The notes under the pieces: model-generated | The model's database searches: none | Told to the model about the DNA's origin: nothing | The model's input: the letters and a program-made list of their open reading frames with translations, nothing else | Translations under genes and position numbers: made by a program | Part shown: positions 22,311-31,130 of the stretch, piece after piece | How positions within the stretch are numbered: position 1 is the stretch's first letter | Layout: every line of letters starts with the position of its first letter | Assembly (NCBI RefSeq): GCF_900200035.1 | Contig: NZ_FZTC01000009.1 | Coordinates: 91,330-155,329 of the forward strand | Source of the DNA: Klebsiella grimontii | GTDB taxonomy: Bacteria; Pseudomonadota; Gammaproteobacteria; Enterobacterales; Enterobacteriaceae | DNA: 64,000 bases | Direction of reading: 5' to 3'

Positions 22311-23821
22311 GCCATAATCTCCTCTTCGCTCAAGTCGTCGCGATTGGTCAGGATTTGCGTCAGTCGCCCTTCGCAGAACACGGCAATGCGGTCGCAGACG
22401 GCGATAATTTCAGGTAGTTCGGATGACACCATCAGGATGACTTTTCCGTCATCGGCCAGCTGGCGCATCACTTTATAAATTTCGGCTTTCGCGCCGACGT
22501 CGATACCGCGCGTCGGCTCGTCAAAAATGATCACTTCGGGGCTGCAGCACAGCCATTTGGAAATCAGCACCTTCTGCTGGTTGCCGCCGGAAAGCTCGGT
22601 GATGTTCTGATCGACCGAATGGCACTTCAGCGCCAGCAGCTTGCGCTGCTCTTCCGCCGTTTTGCGTTCGTCGCCTTCGCGGAACAGCCCCATGGCCCCT
22701 TTGTAGCCGCCGCGCTTCAGGCTCTGGCTGACCGCCATGTTCTGAGCGATGGAAAAATTGGGGAAAAAGCCGTTTTCCCGGCGGCTTTCGGTGATGTAGC
22801 CCATCCCTTTTTTTAAGGCGTCCAGCGGCGAGCGGGGGGAGATCGCTTTGCCATTGAGATAAATTTCACCGCCGCTACGTTTATCAACCCCAAACAGGCA
22901 GTCCATGAGCTCCGTGCGCCCGGAGCCGACCAGCCCAGCAAAACCGAGAATTTCGCCGCGATTCACGCTAAACGAGATATCGCGTACCTTTTTCTTGTCA
23001 TGGCTGGTAACGTTTTTCACTTCGAATACCGTCTCGCGGACGATATTGCCGGTGCTCTCTTTCATGGCGTTAAAGCGGTTTTGCAGCTCGCGACCGACCA
23101 TCAGGCGTACGATGTCGTCGTTATTCACTTCGCTGACCATTCCGCTGCAGACGCTGCTGCCGTCTTTCATCACCGTGTAGCGGTCGCAGATGCGGCGTAT
23201 TTCCGCCAGCTTGTGCGAGATATAAACAATGGCGGTGCCCTCTTTACGCAGCTGGTTCATGATCAGGAACAGATAGTCCACCTCTTTGTTGGTCAGCGAG
23301 GAGGTCGGCTCATCCATGATCAGCACTTTGGCGTCGAGCATCAGCGTTTTGGCTATTTCCAGCATCTGCTTATGGCTGATGGAGAGATTCGCCACCTTTT
23401 CGTCTAAATCGATCTTCAGCCCGACGCGCAGCAGCATCATTGCCGCCCGCACGCGCATCTCTCGCCAGTCGATGACGTTAACGCCGCAGACTTTTTTCGT
23501 CAGATGACGGCCAATATATAAATTCTCCAGCACCGTTAATTCATCAATGACGCTGAGCTCCTGATAAATAATGCCGATGCCGAGCTGGGCCGCTAATTTA
23601 TGGTCCAGCTTGTCGTAGTTGACATTATTAATGGTAATGGTGCCTTTGGTCGGTTCATGGATTCCCGACAATACTTTCATCAGCGTTGATTTACCGGCAC
23701 CATTTTCCCCTAATAACGCATGTATTTCGTGCGGGTAAATAGTTAAATCAACCGATTTTAATGCGTGAACCGGGCCAAAGGATTTGCCGATCCCCGCCAT
23801 TGAAATATATGGCGTGAGCAT
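22289..23821 (-). CDS. alsA: D-allose ABC transporter ATPase (double-domain)
   Basis: 510 residues with two ABC domains as in RbsA. N-terminal domain: Walker A GENGAGKST (about 38-46), signature LSISHKQ, Walker B VLIMDEPTSSL. C-terminal domain: degenerate Walker A GLVGSGRTE, signature LSGGNQQK and Walker B VIIFDEPTRGIDVGAK. The degenerate second Walker A is normal for the sugar sub-family. It energises AlsC. It lies 65 bases after alsB; that gap holds an imperfect CCCCTCTCCC hairpin repeat. Confidence 0.96.
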   Translation of the reverse strand: MLTPYISMAGIGKSFGPVHALKSVDLTIYPHEIHALLGENGAGKSTLMKVLSGIHEPTKGTITINNVNYDKLDHKLAAQLGIGIIYQELSVIDELTVLENLYIGRHLTKKVCGVNVIDWREMRVRAAMMLLRVGLKIDLDEKVANLSISHKQMLEIAKTLMLDAKVLIMDEPTSSLTNKEVDYLFLIMNQLRKEGTAIVYISHKLAEIRRICDRYTVMKDGSSVCSGMVSEVNNDDIVRLMVGRELQNRFNAMKESTGNIVRETVFEVKNVTSHDKKKVRDISFSVNRGEILGFAGLVGSGRTELMDCLFGVDKRSGGEIYLNGKAISPRSPLDALKKGMGYITESRRENGFFPNFSIAQNMAVSQSLKRGGYKGAMGLFREGDERKTAEEQRKLLALKCHSVDQNITELSGGNQQKVLISKWLCCSPEVIIFDEPTRGIDVGAKAEIYKVMRQLADDGKVILMVSSELPEIIAVCDRIAVFCEGRLTQILTNRDDLSEEEIMAWALPQE

Positions 23822-23886
23822 AGAAAATTTCCTTCATTACCTCTGGGTGAATTCCCCTCTCCCAAAGGAAAAGGGGATTTACAGAC

Positions 23887-24822
23887 TTACTTCGTCACCA
23901 GAATGGAATCCACCAGCGTAAACTGCGGGGCTTTATCCAGCGGGATCACCTTGCCGCTCTTCTCGGCATCGACCATCAGCTTCAGGCCCGTCGCGCCGAT
24001 ATCCGCCGGGTTCTGCGCGATAGTCGCGGTCATCTGTCCGGCTTCGACCATTTTGCGCGCTTCCGGAATACCGTCGGTACCGACCACCAGCACCTTGCCG
24101 GTTTTACCCGCGTTGGCGACGGCCTGGGCGACGCCCATCGCCATGGTGTCGTTGGCGCAGTAAATCGCTTTAACATTCGGGTTACGCTGCAGCACGTTCG
24201 TGGCGACGTCCAGCGCTTTAATACGGTCCCAGTCGGCGGGCTGGCTGGCAACCAGCTTGATCTGGCTCGCTTTTTTGAAGGCTTCGGTGGCGCCATTGCG
24301 GCGAGCTTCACCGGAGGCGTTACCGGCTTTACCTTCGATAATCGCCACTTCGCCGCCTTCCGCACCCAGCTTGTCGATAATAAAAGCCGCGCCCTTCGCC
24401 CCAACCGCCACGTTATCGGTGGTGACGAAAGCCTCGACGTTGCCGCCGGCTTTCTTCAGGTTATCCATATCGATTTTTTCATCGAGGTTGACCAGATAGA
24501 TGCCCTTTTTCCAGGCTTTAGCCACCGGCATCACCAGGTTTACCGAGGAGAGGGGCGCAAAGGCGATACCTTTGTAGTTTTTGTTGCTCAGGTCTTCAAA
24601 CAGCTGCAGCTGCGACTGAAAATCGCCTTCGGAAGGGGAGGCAAAAATATCGACGCTTACGCCCAACGTTTTGGCTTCGTCTTCTATGCCCTTTTTCATA
24701 TCCACCCAAAACGGATTGGATAGGGTTTTTAAGACCACAGCATAATCGGCGGCGGCAAAGGCGCTGGTGGATAACATTACGCCCATGAGCGTGCCGCTGA
24801 AAATTTTCAGATATTTATTCAT
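23887..24822 (-). CDS. alsB: D-allose-binding periplasmic protein
   Basis: 311 residues, the E. coli AlsB length. Signal peptide MNKYLKIFSGTLMGVMLSTSAFAAADY; then a periplasmic-binding-protein type I fold (RbsB family) with the opening AVVLKTLSNPFWVDMKKGIEDEA and hinge-region sequences APLSSVNLVMPVAKAW and CANDTMAMGVAQAVANAG. It captures D-allose for AlsCA. First transporter gene of the operon, 59 bases after rpiR on the same strand. Confidence 0.96.
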   Translation of the reverse strand: MNKYLKIFSGTLMGVMLSTSAFAAADYAVVLKTLSNPFWVDMKKGIEDEAKTLGVSVDIFASPSEGDFQSQLQLFEDLSNKNYKGIAFAPLSSVNLVMPVAKAWKKGIYLVNLDEKIDMDNLKKAGGNVEAFVTTDNVAVGAKGAAFIIDKLGAEGGEVAIIEGKAGNASGEARRNGATEAFKKASQIKLVASQPADWDRIKALDVATNVLQRNPNVKAIYCANDTMAMGVAQAVANAGKTGKVLVVGTDGIPEARKMVEAGQMTATIAQNPADIGATGLKLMVDAEKSGKVIPLDKAPQFTLVDSILVTK

Positions 24823-24855
24823 GGCAGTATTCTCAGTGTAGGATACAGTTATATT

Positions 24856-24875
24856 GATCCCACCAACGTGGGATC
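24856..24875. other. Palindrome in the rpiR-alsB gap
   Basis: Perfect 8-bp stem GATCCCAC-CAAC-GTGGGATC inside the 59-base gap between rpiR and alsB. On the minus (gene) strand it follows an A-tract and is not followed by T residues, so it is a poor terminator for rpiR. It may be an RNA processing/stability hairpin or a DNA site controlling alsB. On the plus strand it is followed by GGTTTTTT. Confidence 0.45.
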
Positions 24876-24881
24876 GGTTTT

Positions 24882-25769
24882 TTATTTAAGCGCGCCGGGT
24901 GAAAAGAAATTAACAATCGCGCCGGTTTTTTGCATATTTAAATTCGCTTGTTCAATATTCAGCTGGGCAACGGAAACAAAAAAAGCATCTAATAATGTGA
25001 GTTGTAATATACGCGCTGAGGCGTTACGGCCTAATAAAGGCGTCTCTGGTGCTGGCGAACAAATAATAAAATCAGCTAGTTTGGCAATCGGTGAATGATA
25101 GCTATGGGTGATACAAATAATTTTTGCGCCGTTCTTTTTCGCCAGCTCCACCGCCGATTTGATATCGCTGGTGCGCCCGGAGTGCGAGACCACCAGTACC
25201 ACATCGCCTTCCTTCAGCAGCGAGGCGGACATCATCATGATATGCGCGTCCGGGTAGGCCTGGCAGCGCACGCCGATGCGTAAAAACTTATGCTGCACGT
25301 CCGCGCAGATGGCGTTTGAACCGCCTGCGCCATACAGGTCACGCTGGTTGGCCTGGGCGAAAAAGCGCGCCGCGCGATGAATTTCGTCGACGTTAACGAT
25401 CGACTGGCCTTCCATAATGGTGCGCAGGGTGATGTTAAACACCTTATTCACCACATCCTGCGGCGCTTCATCAAAAGAGAGCTCAGTCGGCAGGACCTGC
25501 TCAGACTGCGAGAAATAGGCTTCCAGCGCGCTGCGCAGATTACGAAAACCGCTAAAACCAAGCAGTTTAGAGACCTTAACGATCATGGCCTCAGACACCG
25601 ACAGCGCCTCTGCGACGTCCTTAATGGCCGGCGCATCGCTCAGATTGCCGGGAGTAAGCAACCATTCGACGATGCGGCTTTCATTTTCGGTCATCCCTTC
25701 CTGCTTCATGCGAAGCCAGGGGGCAAGGCCGATACCGTTGGGGAGCGAACTGGATTCTGACTGACTCAT
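24882..25769 (-). CDS. rpiR: Transcriptional regulator RpiR (AlsR) of allose/ribose genes
   Basis: 295 residues from ATG 25769 (MSQSESSSLPNG); the ATG at 25787 lacks a ribosome-binding site and would add six residues. RpiR family: N-terminal helix-turn-helix (VAEALSVSEAMIVKVSKLLGFSGFRNLRSAL, about 49-80) and C-terminal SIS sugar-phosphate-binding domain (DLYGAGGSNAICADVQHKF, VSHSGRTSDIKSAVELAKKNGAKIICIT). In E. coli it represses rpiB and the als operon, relieved by allose. It is divergent from rpiB, and the gap contains a perfect inverted repeat suited to its binding. Confidence 0.95.
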   Translation of the reverse strand: MSQSESSSLPNGIGLAPWLRMKQEGMTENESRIVEWLLTPGNLSDAPAIKDVAEALSVSEAMIVKVSKLLGFSGFRNLRSALEAYFSQSEQVLPTELSFDEAPQDVVNKVFNITLRTIMEGQSIVNVDEIHRAARFFAQANQRDLYGAGGSNAICADVQHKFLRIGVRCQAYPDAHIMMMSASLLKEGDVVLVVSHSGRTSDIKSAVELAKKNGAKIICITHSYHSPIAKLADFIICSPAPETPLLGRNASARILQLTLLDAFFVSVAQLNIEQANLNMQKTGAIVNFFSPGALK

Positions 25770-26133
25770 CGCTTTCTCATTGTCCATAAAATGAAGACGT
25801 CACTATATCACCACAGGCAAAACAGAAAAGATACAATCAACTTCACAAATTTTATATTTTTATAAAGTATTGTCTGTTGTGAAGTTTTGGGTGGGCGGAT
25901 TTTTCGTTTTTTGATTTGTTATTTATTAAATATCAATAAATTATATGTTTTATATTGATGTTTTTAACGGCGTGATTGTTTGAGGCAAAAGAACACTGAC
26001 GCTTGATTTGTGAAATTACAGCGTGTAGAACAGGCCCTGGCTGCGGTGTTTTTGACGCTTATTTGGCCGATAAATGCCGTTTAAATCACAACATAAAGCA
26101 TTTCCGTAAAGTGAATAACAGGCGAGGCTAGGT
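25770..26133. promoter_or_regulatory. rpiR/rpiB divergent control region with inverted-repeat operator
   Basis: 364 bases, AT-rich. AACTTCACAA at 25839-25848 and TTGTGAAGTT at 25877-25886 are exact inverted repeats, centres 38 bases apart. A variant half-site TTTGTGAAATT lies near 26008, nearer rpiB. The pair lies about 70-120 bases upstream of rpiR, where a regulator could control both directions. Inference: an RpiR operator. TTGTGAA also resembles half a CRP site, so overlap with CRP is possible. No gene lies in the interval. Confidence 0.65.
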
Positions 26134-26583
26134 ATGAAAAGGATTGCAATTGGCTGCGATCATGTCGGGTTTATTCTGAAAGACGATATTGTGTTGCATC
26201 TGCGTCAGCGGGGAATGGAGGTGGTGGATAAAGGCGCATGGTCAATGGAACGCACCGATTATCCGCGCTATGCCAGCGCCGTCGCTCAGGCGGTTGCCGC
26301 CGGCGAAGTTGACGGCGGGATTCTGATCTGCGGCACCGGCGTCGGCATCTCCATCGCCGCCAATAAGCACCCGGGCATTCGCGCGGTGGTGTGCAGCGAG
26401 CCTTACTCCGCGCAGCTTTCACGCCAGCATAATGACACCAACGTTCTGGCCTTTGGCGCCAGGGTGATCGGCCTTGAACTGGCGAAAATGATCGTTGATG
26501 CCTGGCTGAGCGCCGAATTTGAGGGCGGACGCCATCAGGGCCGGGTAGACGCCATCGGCGCGATTGAACAGCAGCGGATTTGA
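26134..26583 (+). CDS. rpiB: Allose-6-phosphate / ribose-5-phosphate isomerase B
   Basis: 149 residues, the E. coli length. RpiB/LacAB family: N-terminal IAIGCDHVGF (substrate-binding Asp-His), the catalytic-cysteine loop GGILICGTGVGISIAANK (about 61-78), and SRQHNDTNVLAFGARV with the ring-opening histidine. It isomerises allose 6-phosphate to allulose 6-phosphate and also interconverts ribose 5- and ribulose 5-phosphate. It feeds AlsE, encoded on the opposite strand. Likely repressed by RpiR from the shared control region. Confidence 0.97.
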   Translation: MKRIAIGCDHVGFILKDDIVLHLRQRGMEVVDKGAWSMERTDYPRYASAVAQAVAAGEVDGGILICGTGVGISIAANKHPGIRAVVCSEPYSAQLSRQHNDTNVLAFGARVIGLELAKMIVDAWLSAEFEGGRHQGRVDAIGAIEQQRI

Positions 26584-26652
26584 GATTCCTCCGCTACTCG
26601 CCGCGATAGCCCTTGATTAACGTAGAGCCAGCCCCCTGATGAGACTGGCTTT

Positions 26653-26985
26653 ATGAAACGTTACTCTACTGCTTTGCTTTTCTGCGCTCTTTCCTTCGCC
26701 AGCCAGCTGGCGCACGCCGATATTATTGACGACGCGATCGGCAATATTCAGCAGGCCATTAATGACGCTTATCAACCCAACGGCAGCCGTTCCGATGACG
26801 ATGATTATGATGATGGACGCTATCAGGGCAGCCGTCAGCAAAACGCCGATCGCCAGCGGCAGTATGACGATCAACGGCGACAGCTGGAAGATCGTCGCCG
26901 CGAACTTGATGAGCGTCAGCGCCAGCTGGACCGGGACCGCCGTCAGCTGGAAAGCGACCAGCGCAGGCTGGATGATGATTATTGA
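26653..26985 (+). CDS. yjdP: YjdP, small secreted charged-helix protein
   Basis: 110 residues. Signal peptide MKRYSTALLFCALSFASQLAHA, then a conserved DIIDDAIGNIQQAINDAYQPN segment, an acidic stretch (SDDDDYDD) and a C-terminal helix made of RQ/DRR repeats (QRRQLEDRRRELDERQRQL), very likely a periplasmic coiled coil. The function is unknown. Position after rpiB and length match E. coli YjdP. A 6-bp inverted repeat (AGCCAG / CTGGCT, 26626-26650) sits directly before the ATG and could mask the translation start. Confidence 0.9.
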   Translation: MKRYSTALLFCALSFASQLAHADIIDDAIGNIQQAINDAYQPNGSRSDDDDYDDGRYQGSRQQNADRQRQYDDQRRQLEDRRRELDERQRQLDRDRRQLESDQRRLDDDY

Positions 26986-26988
26986 TGC

Positions 26989-27015
26989 GGCGCGACCCGC
27001 GGCCTTCGTCGCGCC
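26989..27015. terminator. Hairpin between convergent yjdP and phnP
   Basis: 8-bp inverted repeat GGCGCGAC / GTCGCGCC in the 33-base gap between two convergent genes. No long T-tract on either side; it likely serves both transcripts weakly. Confidence 0.5.
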
Positions 27016-27018
27016 CGG

Positions 27019-27777
27019 TTAATCCAGCACAATCTCCATACCGTCAAATCCCGCTTCAAATCCCGCAGGCAGAGAATTTTCCATCATCCACGCATCGAAC
27101 TGGTGGCTGATATGGGTAAGGATCACCCGCGGGCAGCCAATCACCTGGTTAATGGCCCGCACGGTGTTGAGATCGCAGTGGTTGCGCGGGGGCTGCGGGC
27201 GCGGCTCGTGGCTACAGTCGATGATGATAAGCTGCGGTCGGTTGTTAAGCAGGAACTTGAGGGTTTTTTCCGGCAGGGCGGCGGTGTCGGACAGCCAGGC
27301 GACCCGGCTATGGGCCGATTCCAGCAGGTAGCCGAAAGTGAGCTTTGAGTGGTTCAGCGGCAGCGGCGTAACGCGCAATCCCTGAAGTTCAAACATCACG
27401 AACGGCTCAACGGTATGGCTGAAATCCAGCAGGCCCGGATGCCTGAACAGGTCATCGCAGCCCTGTTCATCGGGCGGGCCGTAAACCGCAATAGGTTCGC
27501 CCACTCCCCAGCGCAGGGGGAACAGGCCCTGCACGTGATCCATATGATAATGGGTGAGCAGAAACTGCTGAAAGCTGCCGGCGGGCCACCGCTCCAACAG
27601 ATCCGGCAGCCCGGCATCGAGCAGCGTCACCGCGTTGTTGAACTTCACCGCCGCGCTACAGGGGCGACGGCGATGCGCGTCGTCGGCGCGGGCGCGGCGG
27701 CAGGCGCGGCAGTCGCAGCCGAAAACCGGCACCAGCTGCGCGCCGCCGGTGCCGGTCAAGCGGATCGTCAGGCTCAT
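27019..27777 (-). CDS. phnP: Phosphoribosyl 1,2-cyclic phosphate phosphodiesterase
   Basis: 252 residues. Metallo-beta-lactamase fold: [11 protein letters not shown] supplies the structural-zinc cysteines typical of Phn[12 protein letters not shown] the metal-binding HxHxDH, with later ligands in [14 protein letters not shown] and LTHISH. It opens 5-phosphoribosyl 1,2-cyclic phosphate, the product of C-P lyase, to ribose 1,5-bisphosphate. Last gene of the phn operon, 14 bases after phnN. In E. coli phnO lies between phnN and phnP; here it is absent. Confidence 0.96.
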   Translation of the reverse strand: MSLTIRLTGTGGAQLVPVFGCDCRACRRARADDAHRRRPCSAAVKFNNAVTLLDAGLPDLLERWPAGSFQQFLLTHYHMDHVQGLFPLRWGVGEPIAVYGPPDEQGCDDLFRHPGLLDFSHTVEPFVMFELQGLRVTPLPLNHSKLTFGYLLESAHSRVAWLSDTAALPEKTLKFLLNNRPQLIIIDCSHEPRPQPPRNHCDLNTVRAINQVIGCPRVILTHISHQFDAWMMENSLPAGFEAGFDGMEIVLD

Positions 27778-27791
27778 GTTTTCTCCTCGTC

Positions 27792-28355
27792 TCAGGCAAT
27801 TTGCTGCTCGTGTCGATTGCCGTGAACGCGAATCAGCGAGACCAGCGCATCCACCGACTGGCTCAGACGGCCATCGTTATTCAGGGTCAGACACGCGCTC
27901 GGCGTATAGCGCGCCGCGCGTTCCAGCCGCTGGGCGATTTCCGTCTCGTTCTCCCTTCCACGCTGCTCCAGGCGCTGTCGCAGCACCTCCGGCGAGACCT
28001 GCAAACAGATGGGCAGCAGGGCGTCGGCATAGCGCGCCTGCGCCTGCGCGAGGTGGGCGCGGGAGCCATTAGCGACCACGTCAAACCCGGCGTGCAGCCA
28101 CAGGTCAATCTCGATGCCGATGCCGTAGTAATTATTGTTAGCGTGCCAGCTAAGGGCAAACAGATGCTGCTCGGCGCGGGTAAAAAACTCATGTTCGCTG
28201 AGGGCGATATGGTTTTCACAACCCGCGTTGTGCGGGCGGGTAATGTAGCGGTGCGCCACCAGCAGCTGGGGATGCTCCCGCTGGCGCAGCGCCGCCAGCA
28301 GGCTGTCTTTACCGGAGCCGGACGGACCGACCAGCCAAATCAGTTTTCCTGTCAT
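27792..28355 (-). CDS. phnN: Ribose 1,5-bisphosphokinase
   Basis: 187 residues. P-loop kinase of the guanylate-kinase fold with Walker [10 protein letters not shown] (residues 10-18) and [21 protein letters not shown]. It phosphorylates ribose 1,5-bisphosphate to PRPP, the end of the C-P lyase pathway. Its start overlaps the phnM stop by one base (TGATG). The C-terminus extends a few residues ([10 protein letters not shown]) relative to what I recall for E. coli (185). Confidence 0.95.
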   Translation of the reverse strand: MTGKLIWLVGPSGSGKDSLLAALRQREHPQLLVAHRYITRPHNAGCENHIALSEHEFFTRAEQHLFALSWHANNNYYGIGIEIDLWLHAGFDVVANGSRAHLAQAQARYADALLPICLQVSPEVLRQRLEQRGRENETEIAQRLERAARYTPSACLTLNNDGRLSQSVDALVSLIRVHGNRHEQQIA

Positions 28356-29491
28356 CAGAAGACCCTCTTGCCTTGCCGCCAGACGCGATCAATATGGATA
28401 TGCTCGCCGCGACGGTGCGCCAGCACCAGATCCGCCCGTTTACCTTCGGCAATCACCCCGCGGTCATGCAGCCCCAGCGCCTGCGCCGGGTTTTTGCTTA
28501 CCAGGCGAATGGCCTGCGCGAGGGTAAAGGCGTTGCCCCCGTCGTCGGCGATGCGGAAAGCGGCATCCAGCAGGCTGGCGGGATAATAGTCGGAGGAGAG
28601 AATATCCAGTAGGCCGCTGGCCGCCAGCTGGTGAGCGGCGACGTTGCCCGAGTGGGAACCGCCGCGCACGATATTCGGCGCGCCCATCAGAACGTTCATG
28701 CCGTGCCGGCGCGACGCCTCCGCGGCAGCAAGGGTGGTGGGAAATTCGGCGATGGTGCTGCCAAGTTGGCGTGATTCGAGCACATGTTCGCAGGTGGCGT
28801 CATCGTGGCTGGCCAGCGCGATATTGCGCTCGCGGCAGATAGCGGCGATGCGCTGCCGGTTGGGCTGCGACCAGGCTGCCGCCAGCGCCATCTGCTCCTG
28901 TTCGAAGTTGTCCATCTGTTCGTTGGTCAGATGGTATTTGCCCTGATAGTAGTCGCGATATTTGCTGAGGTCGGCGTACTGGCGCTGGCCGGGGGAGTGA
29001 TCCATCAGAGAGACCATGCTCACCGGCTCGCGGCCTACCAGCTTCTCAAACAGCGGCAGGGTGGTGTGATGCGGCAGTTCGCAGCGCAGATGCAGTCGGT
29101 GTTCGGCGCGGTTGAGGCCGCGCTTTTGCGTCTCTTCGACGGCGTTGATCATTTTTTCCAGGTTTTCCAGACGGTCGCCGCCGTCGCGCACATCGCCAAT
29201 AGCCACGGCATCGAGCACGGTGGTGATGCCGCTGGCGACCATCAGCGCGTCGTGGCTGCTCATCGCCGAGTGGGCGGGCCAGTCCACCTTGGGTCGCGGG
29301 GTGAAAAACTTGTCCAGGTTGTCGGTATGCAGCTCGATAAGCCCGGGCAGCAGCCAGCCGCCTTCGCCGTCAACCGCCTCCGCTAGCCGGCTCTGGTTTT
29401 CGGCAAAGGCTGAGATTCTGCCGTCGTGAACTTCCAGCGAACCGTTAACCACCTCGTCTTCGAGGACCAGCTTTACGTTATTAATAATCAT
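28355..29491 (-). CDS. phnM: Ribose 1-methylphosphonate 5-triphosphate diphosphatase
   Basis: 378 residues, the E. coli length. Amidohydrolase-superfamily enzyme with a metal-binding [11 protein letters not shown] motif (H-x-D, about 55-65), further ligands in LIASHDDAT-type segment [13 protein letters not shown] and [15 protein letters not shown]. It removes pyrophosphate from the triphosphate made by PhnGHIL, giving the substrate of PhnJ. The ATGA overlap with phnL indicates coupled translation. Confidence 0.96.
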   Translation of the reverse strand: MIINNVKLVLEDEVVNGSLEVHDGRISAFAENQSRLAEAVDGEGGWLLPGLIELHTDNLDKFFTPRPKVDWPAHSAMSSHDALMVASGITTVLDAVAIGDVRDGGDRLENLEKMINAVEETQKRGLNRAEHRLHLRCELPHHTTLPLFEKLVGREPVSMVSLMDHSPGQRQYADLSKYRDYYQGKYHLTNEQMDNFEQEQMALAAAWSQPNRQRIAAICRERNIALASHDDATCEHVLESRQLGSTIAEFPTTLAAAEASRRHGMNVLMGAPNIVRGGSHSGNVAAHQLAASGLLDILSSDYYPASLLDAAFRIADDGGNAFTLAQAIRLVSKNPAQALGLHDRGVIAEGKRADLVLAHRRGEHIHIDRVWRQGKRVF

Positions 29492-30174
29492 GCTGAAATC
29501 CCCATCGGGTGCAGGCGGTCGGCGACCTGGTGGCGCGTGGCCTCGTCGTGGAAAATACCGACGATCGCCGCGCCGCGGGCTTTGGCTTCGTGAATCAACG
29601 CCACCACCGCGGCGCTGTTGTTAGCGTCCAGCGAGGCGGTGGGTTCGTCGAGAAGCAAAATCGGGTAGTCGACCGCGAAGCCGCGGGCAATGTTGACCCG
29701 CTGCTGTTCGCCGCCGGAAAAGGTTGAGGGGGCGAGGTGCCACAGGCGTTCGGGGACGTTCAGGCGCGTTAGCAGGCGGGCGGCTTTCGCGGCGCTCTCT
29801 TCGCGCGAGGCGCCCAGTTCGAACAGCGGTTGCATCACCACGTCGAGGGCGGAGATACGCGGGATCACCCGCAGAAACTGGCTGACCCAGCCGATGGTAG
29901 TTTTGCGCACCTCCAGCACTTTGCGCGGCGTGGCGGTAACCAGGTCGACCCATTCGTCGCCGTGGCGAATATGAATGTGGCCGCTATCGGGGAGATAGTT
30001 GGCGTACAGCGAGCGCAGCAGGGTCGATTTGCCGCTGCCGGAGTGGCCGTGCAGCACCACGCATTCACCGGCATTCACGGTCAGCGAGGCGTCGGCGAGG
30101 ACCGGCAGACGGACGCCGTGCTGCTGGTGCAGAACAAAGGTTTTATGGATGTTTTCAACGCGGATGGCGTTCAT
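29488..30174 (-). CDS. phnL: C-P lyase complex ABC-type ATPase PhnL
   Basis: 228 residues from ATG 30174 ([13 protein letters not shown]), which has TGAGG seven bases upstream; the ATG at 30186 is part of that same ribosome-binding site. ABC ATPase motifs: Walker [10 protein letters not shown], signature [14 protein letters not shown], Walker [13 protein letters not shown]. PhnL is not a transporter subunit; with PhnG, H and I it helps form the ribose-triphosphate phosphonate. It is separated from phnK by about 200 bases of REP-type repeats. Confidence 0.95.
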   Translation of the reverse strand: MNAIRVENIHKTFVLHQQHGVRLPVLADASLTVNAGECVVLHGHSGSGKSTLLRSLYANYLPDSGHIHIRHGDEWVDLVTATPRKVLEVRKTTIGWVSQFLRVIPRISALDVVMQPLFELGASREESAAKAARLLTRLNVPERLWHLAPSTFSGGEQQRVNIARGFAVDYPILLLDEPTASLDANNSAAVVALIHEAKARGAAIVGIFHDEATRHQVADRLHPMGISA

Positions 30175-30197
30175 TTTTAGCCTCATCGTGCCTGAAT

Positions 30198-30359
30198 TTC
30201 CCCGGATCGCGGCGTAAACGCCTTATCCGGGCTACCTGATGCATTAACTCACGAAGCGCGACCGGGGATTCCCGGAGGCGGCGCGTTGCGCCTGTCCGGG
30301 CTACCGGCCCGCAGACGGCCCGGCACCCGTAGCCCCGGTAAGCGCAGCGCCACCGGGGA
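30198..30359. repeat. BIME/REP cluster inside the phn operon (phnK-phnL gap)
   Basis: About 160 bases of GC-rich palindromic units: 30210-30236 (GGCGTAAACGCC then TCCGGGCTAC), 30265-30305 (CCCGGAGGCGGCGCGTT and GTCCGGGCTACCGG) and 30327-30358 (CCCGTAGCCCCGGTAAGCGC). The first unit matches 9971-9997. The elements lie inside a transcription unit, between two genes expressed together, so they may set differential mRNA stability or a partial stop. Confidence 0.75.
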
Positions 30360-30371
30360 GTGGACCTATGT

Positions 30372-31130
30372 TCAGTTCTGCAACACCGACGACACCAGCA
30401 GCTGGGTGTAGGGGTGATGGGGATCGTCGAGCACCCGGTCGGTTAAGCCGCTTTCCACCACCTGTCCTTGTTTCATCACCAGCAGACGGTTAGCCAGAAG
30501 GCGGGCGACGCCGAGGTCGTGGGTCACAATCACCACCGCCAGGTTTAGCTCCACCACCAGGCCGCGCAGCAGATCGAGCAGGCGCGCCTGCACTGACACG
30601 TCCAGCCCGCCGGTGGGCTCATCCATAAACACCAGCTTCGGCTGGGTCACCAGATTGCGGGCGATTTGTAGACGCTGCTGCATACCGCCGGAAAAGGTGG
30701 TGGGCAGGTCGTCAATGCGCGAAGGCGGGATCTCCACCTCCTGCAACCACTGCTCGGCGGTGGCGCGAATATCACCGTAGTGCCGCGCGCCGGTCGCCAT
30801 CAGGCGCTCGCCGATATTCCCCCCCGCCGACACCTGGCGGCGCAGTCCGTCCATCGGATGCTGGTGCACCACGCCCCATTCGGTGCGCAGCAGGCGGCGG
30901 CGATCCGCTTCGCTCATCGCGTACAGCGAACGGTTCTGATAGCGCACGTCGCCCTGCTGCGGCGTCAGGCGGGCGGAAATCGCCTGTAGAAGGGTGGTTT
31001 TCCCGGAGCCGGACTCGCCGACGATACCCAGCACCTCTCCCGGCCACAGTTCAAACGAGACGTCGCTGAAGCCTTTGCCCGGCGCGTAGAGGTGGGTCAG
31101 ATTATTGACCGCCAGTAACGGATGACTCAT
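30372..31130 (-). CDS. phnK: C-P lyase complex ABC-type ATPase PhnK
   Basis: 252 residues from ATG 31130 (MSHPLLAVNNLTHLYAPGKGF), the E. coli length; it overlaps the phnJ stop by four bases (ATGA). ABC motifs: GESGSGKTT, FSGGMQQRLQIARN, LVFMDEPTGGLDVSVQ, and the C-terminal tail DDPHHPYTQLLVSSVLQN related to oligopeptide-transport ATPases. PhnK docks on the PhnGHIJ core and is needed for C-P bond cleavage in vivo. Confidence 0.96.
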   Translation of the reverse strand: MSHPLLAVNNLTHLYAPGKGFSDVSFELWPGEVLGIVGESGSGKTTLLQAISARLTPQQGDVRYQNRSLYAMSEADRRRLLRTEWGVVHQHPMDGLRRQVSAGGNIGERLMATGARHYGDIRATAEQWLQEVEIPPSRIDDLPTTFSGGMQQRLQIARNLVTQPKLVFMDEPTGGLDVSVQARLLDLLRGLVVELNLAVVIVTHDLGVARLLANRLLVMKQGQVVESGLTDRVLDDPHHPYTQLLVSSVLQN

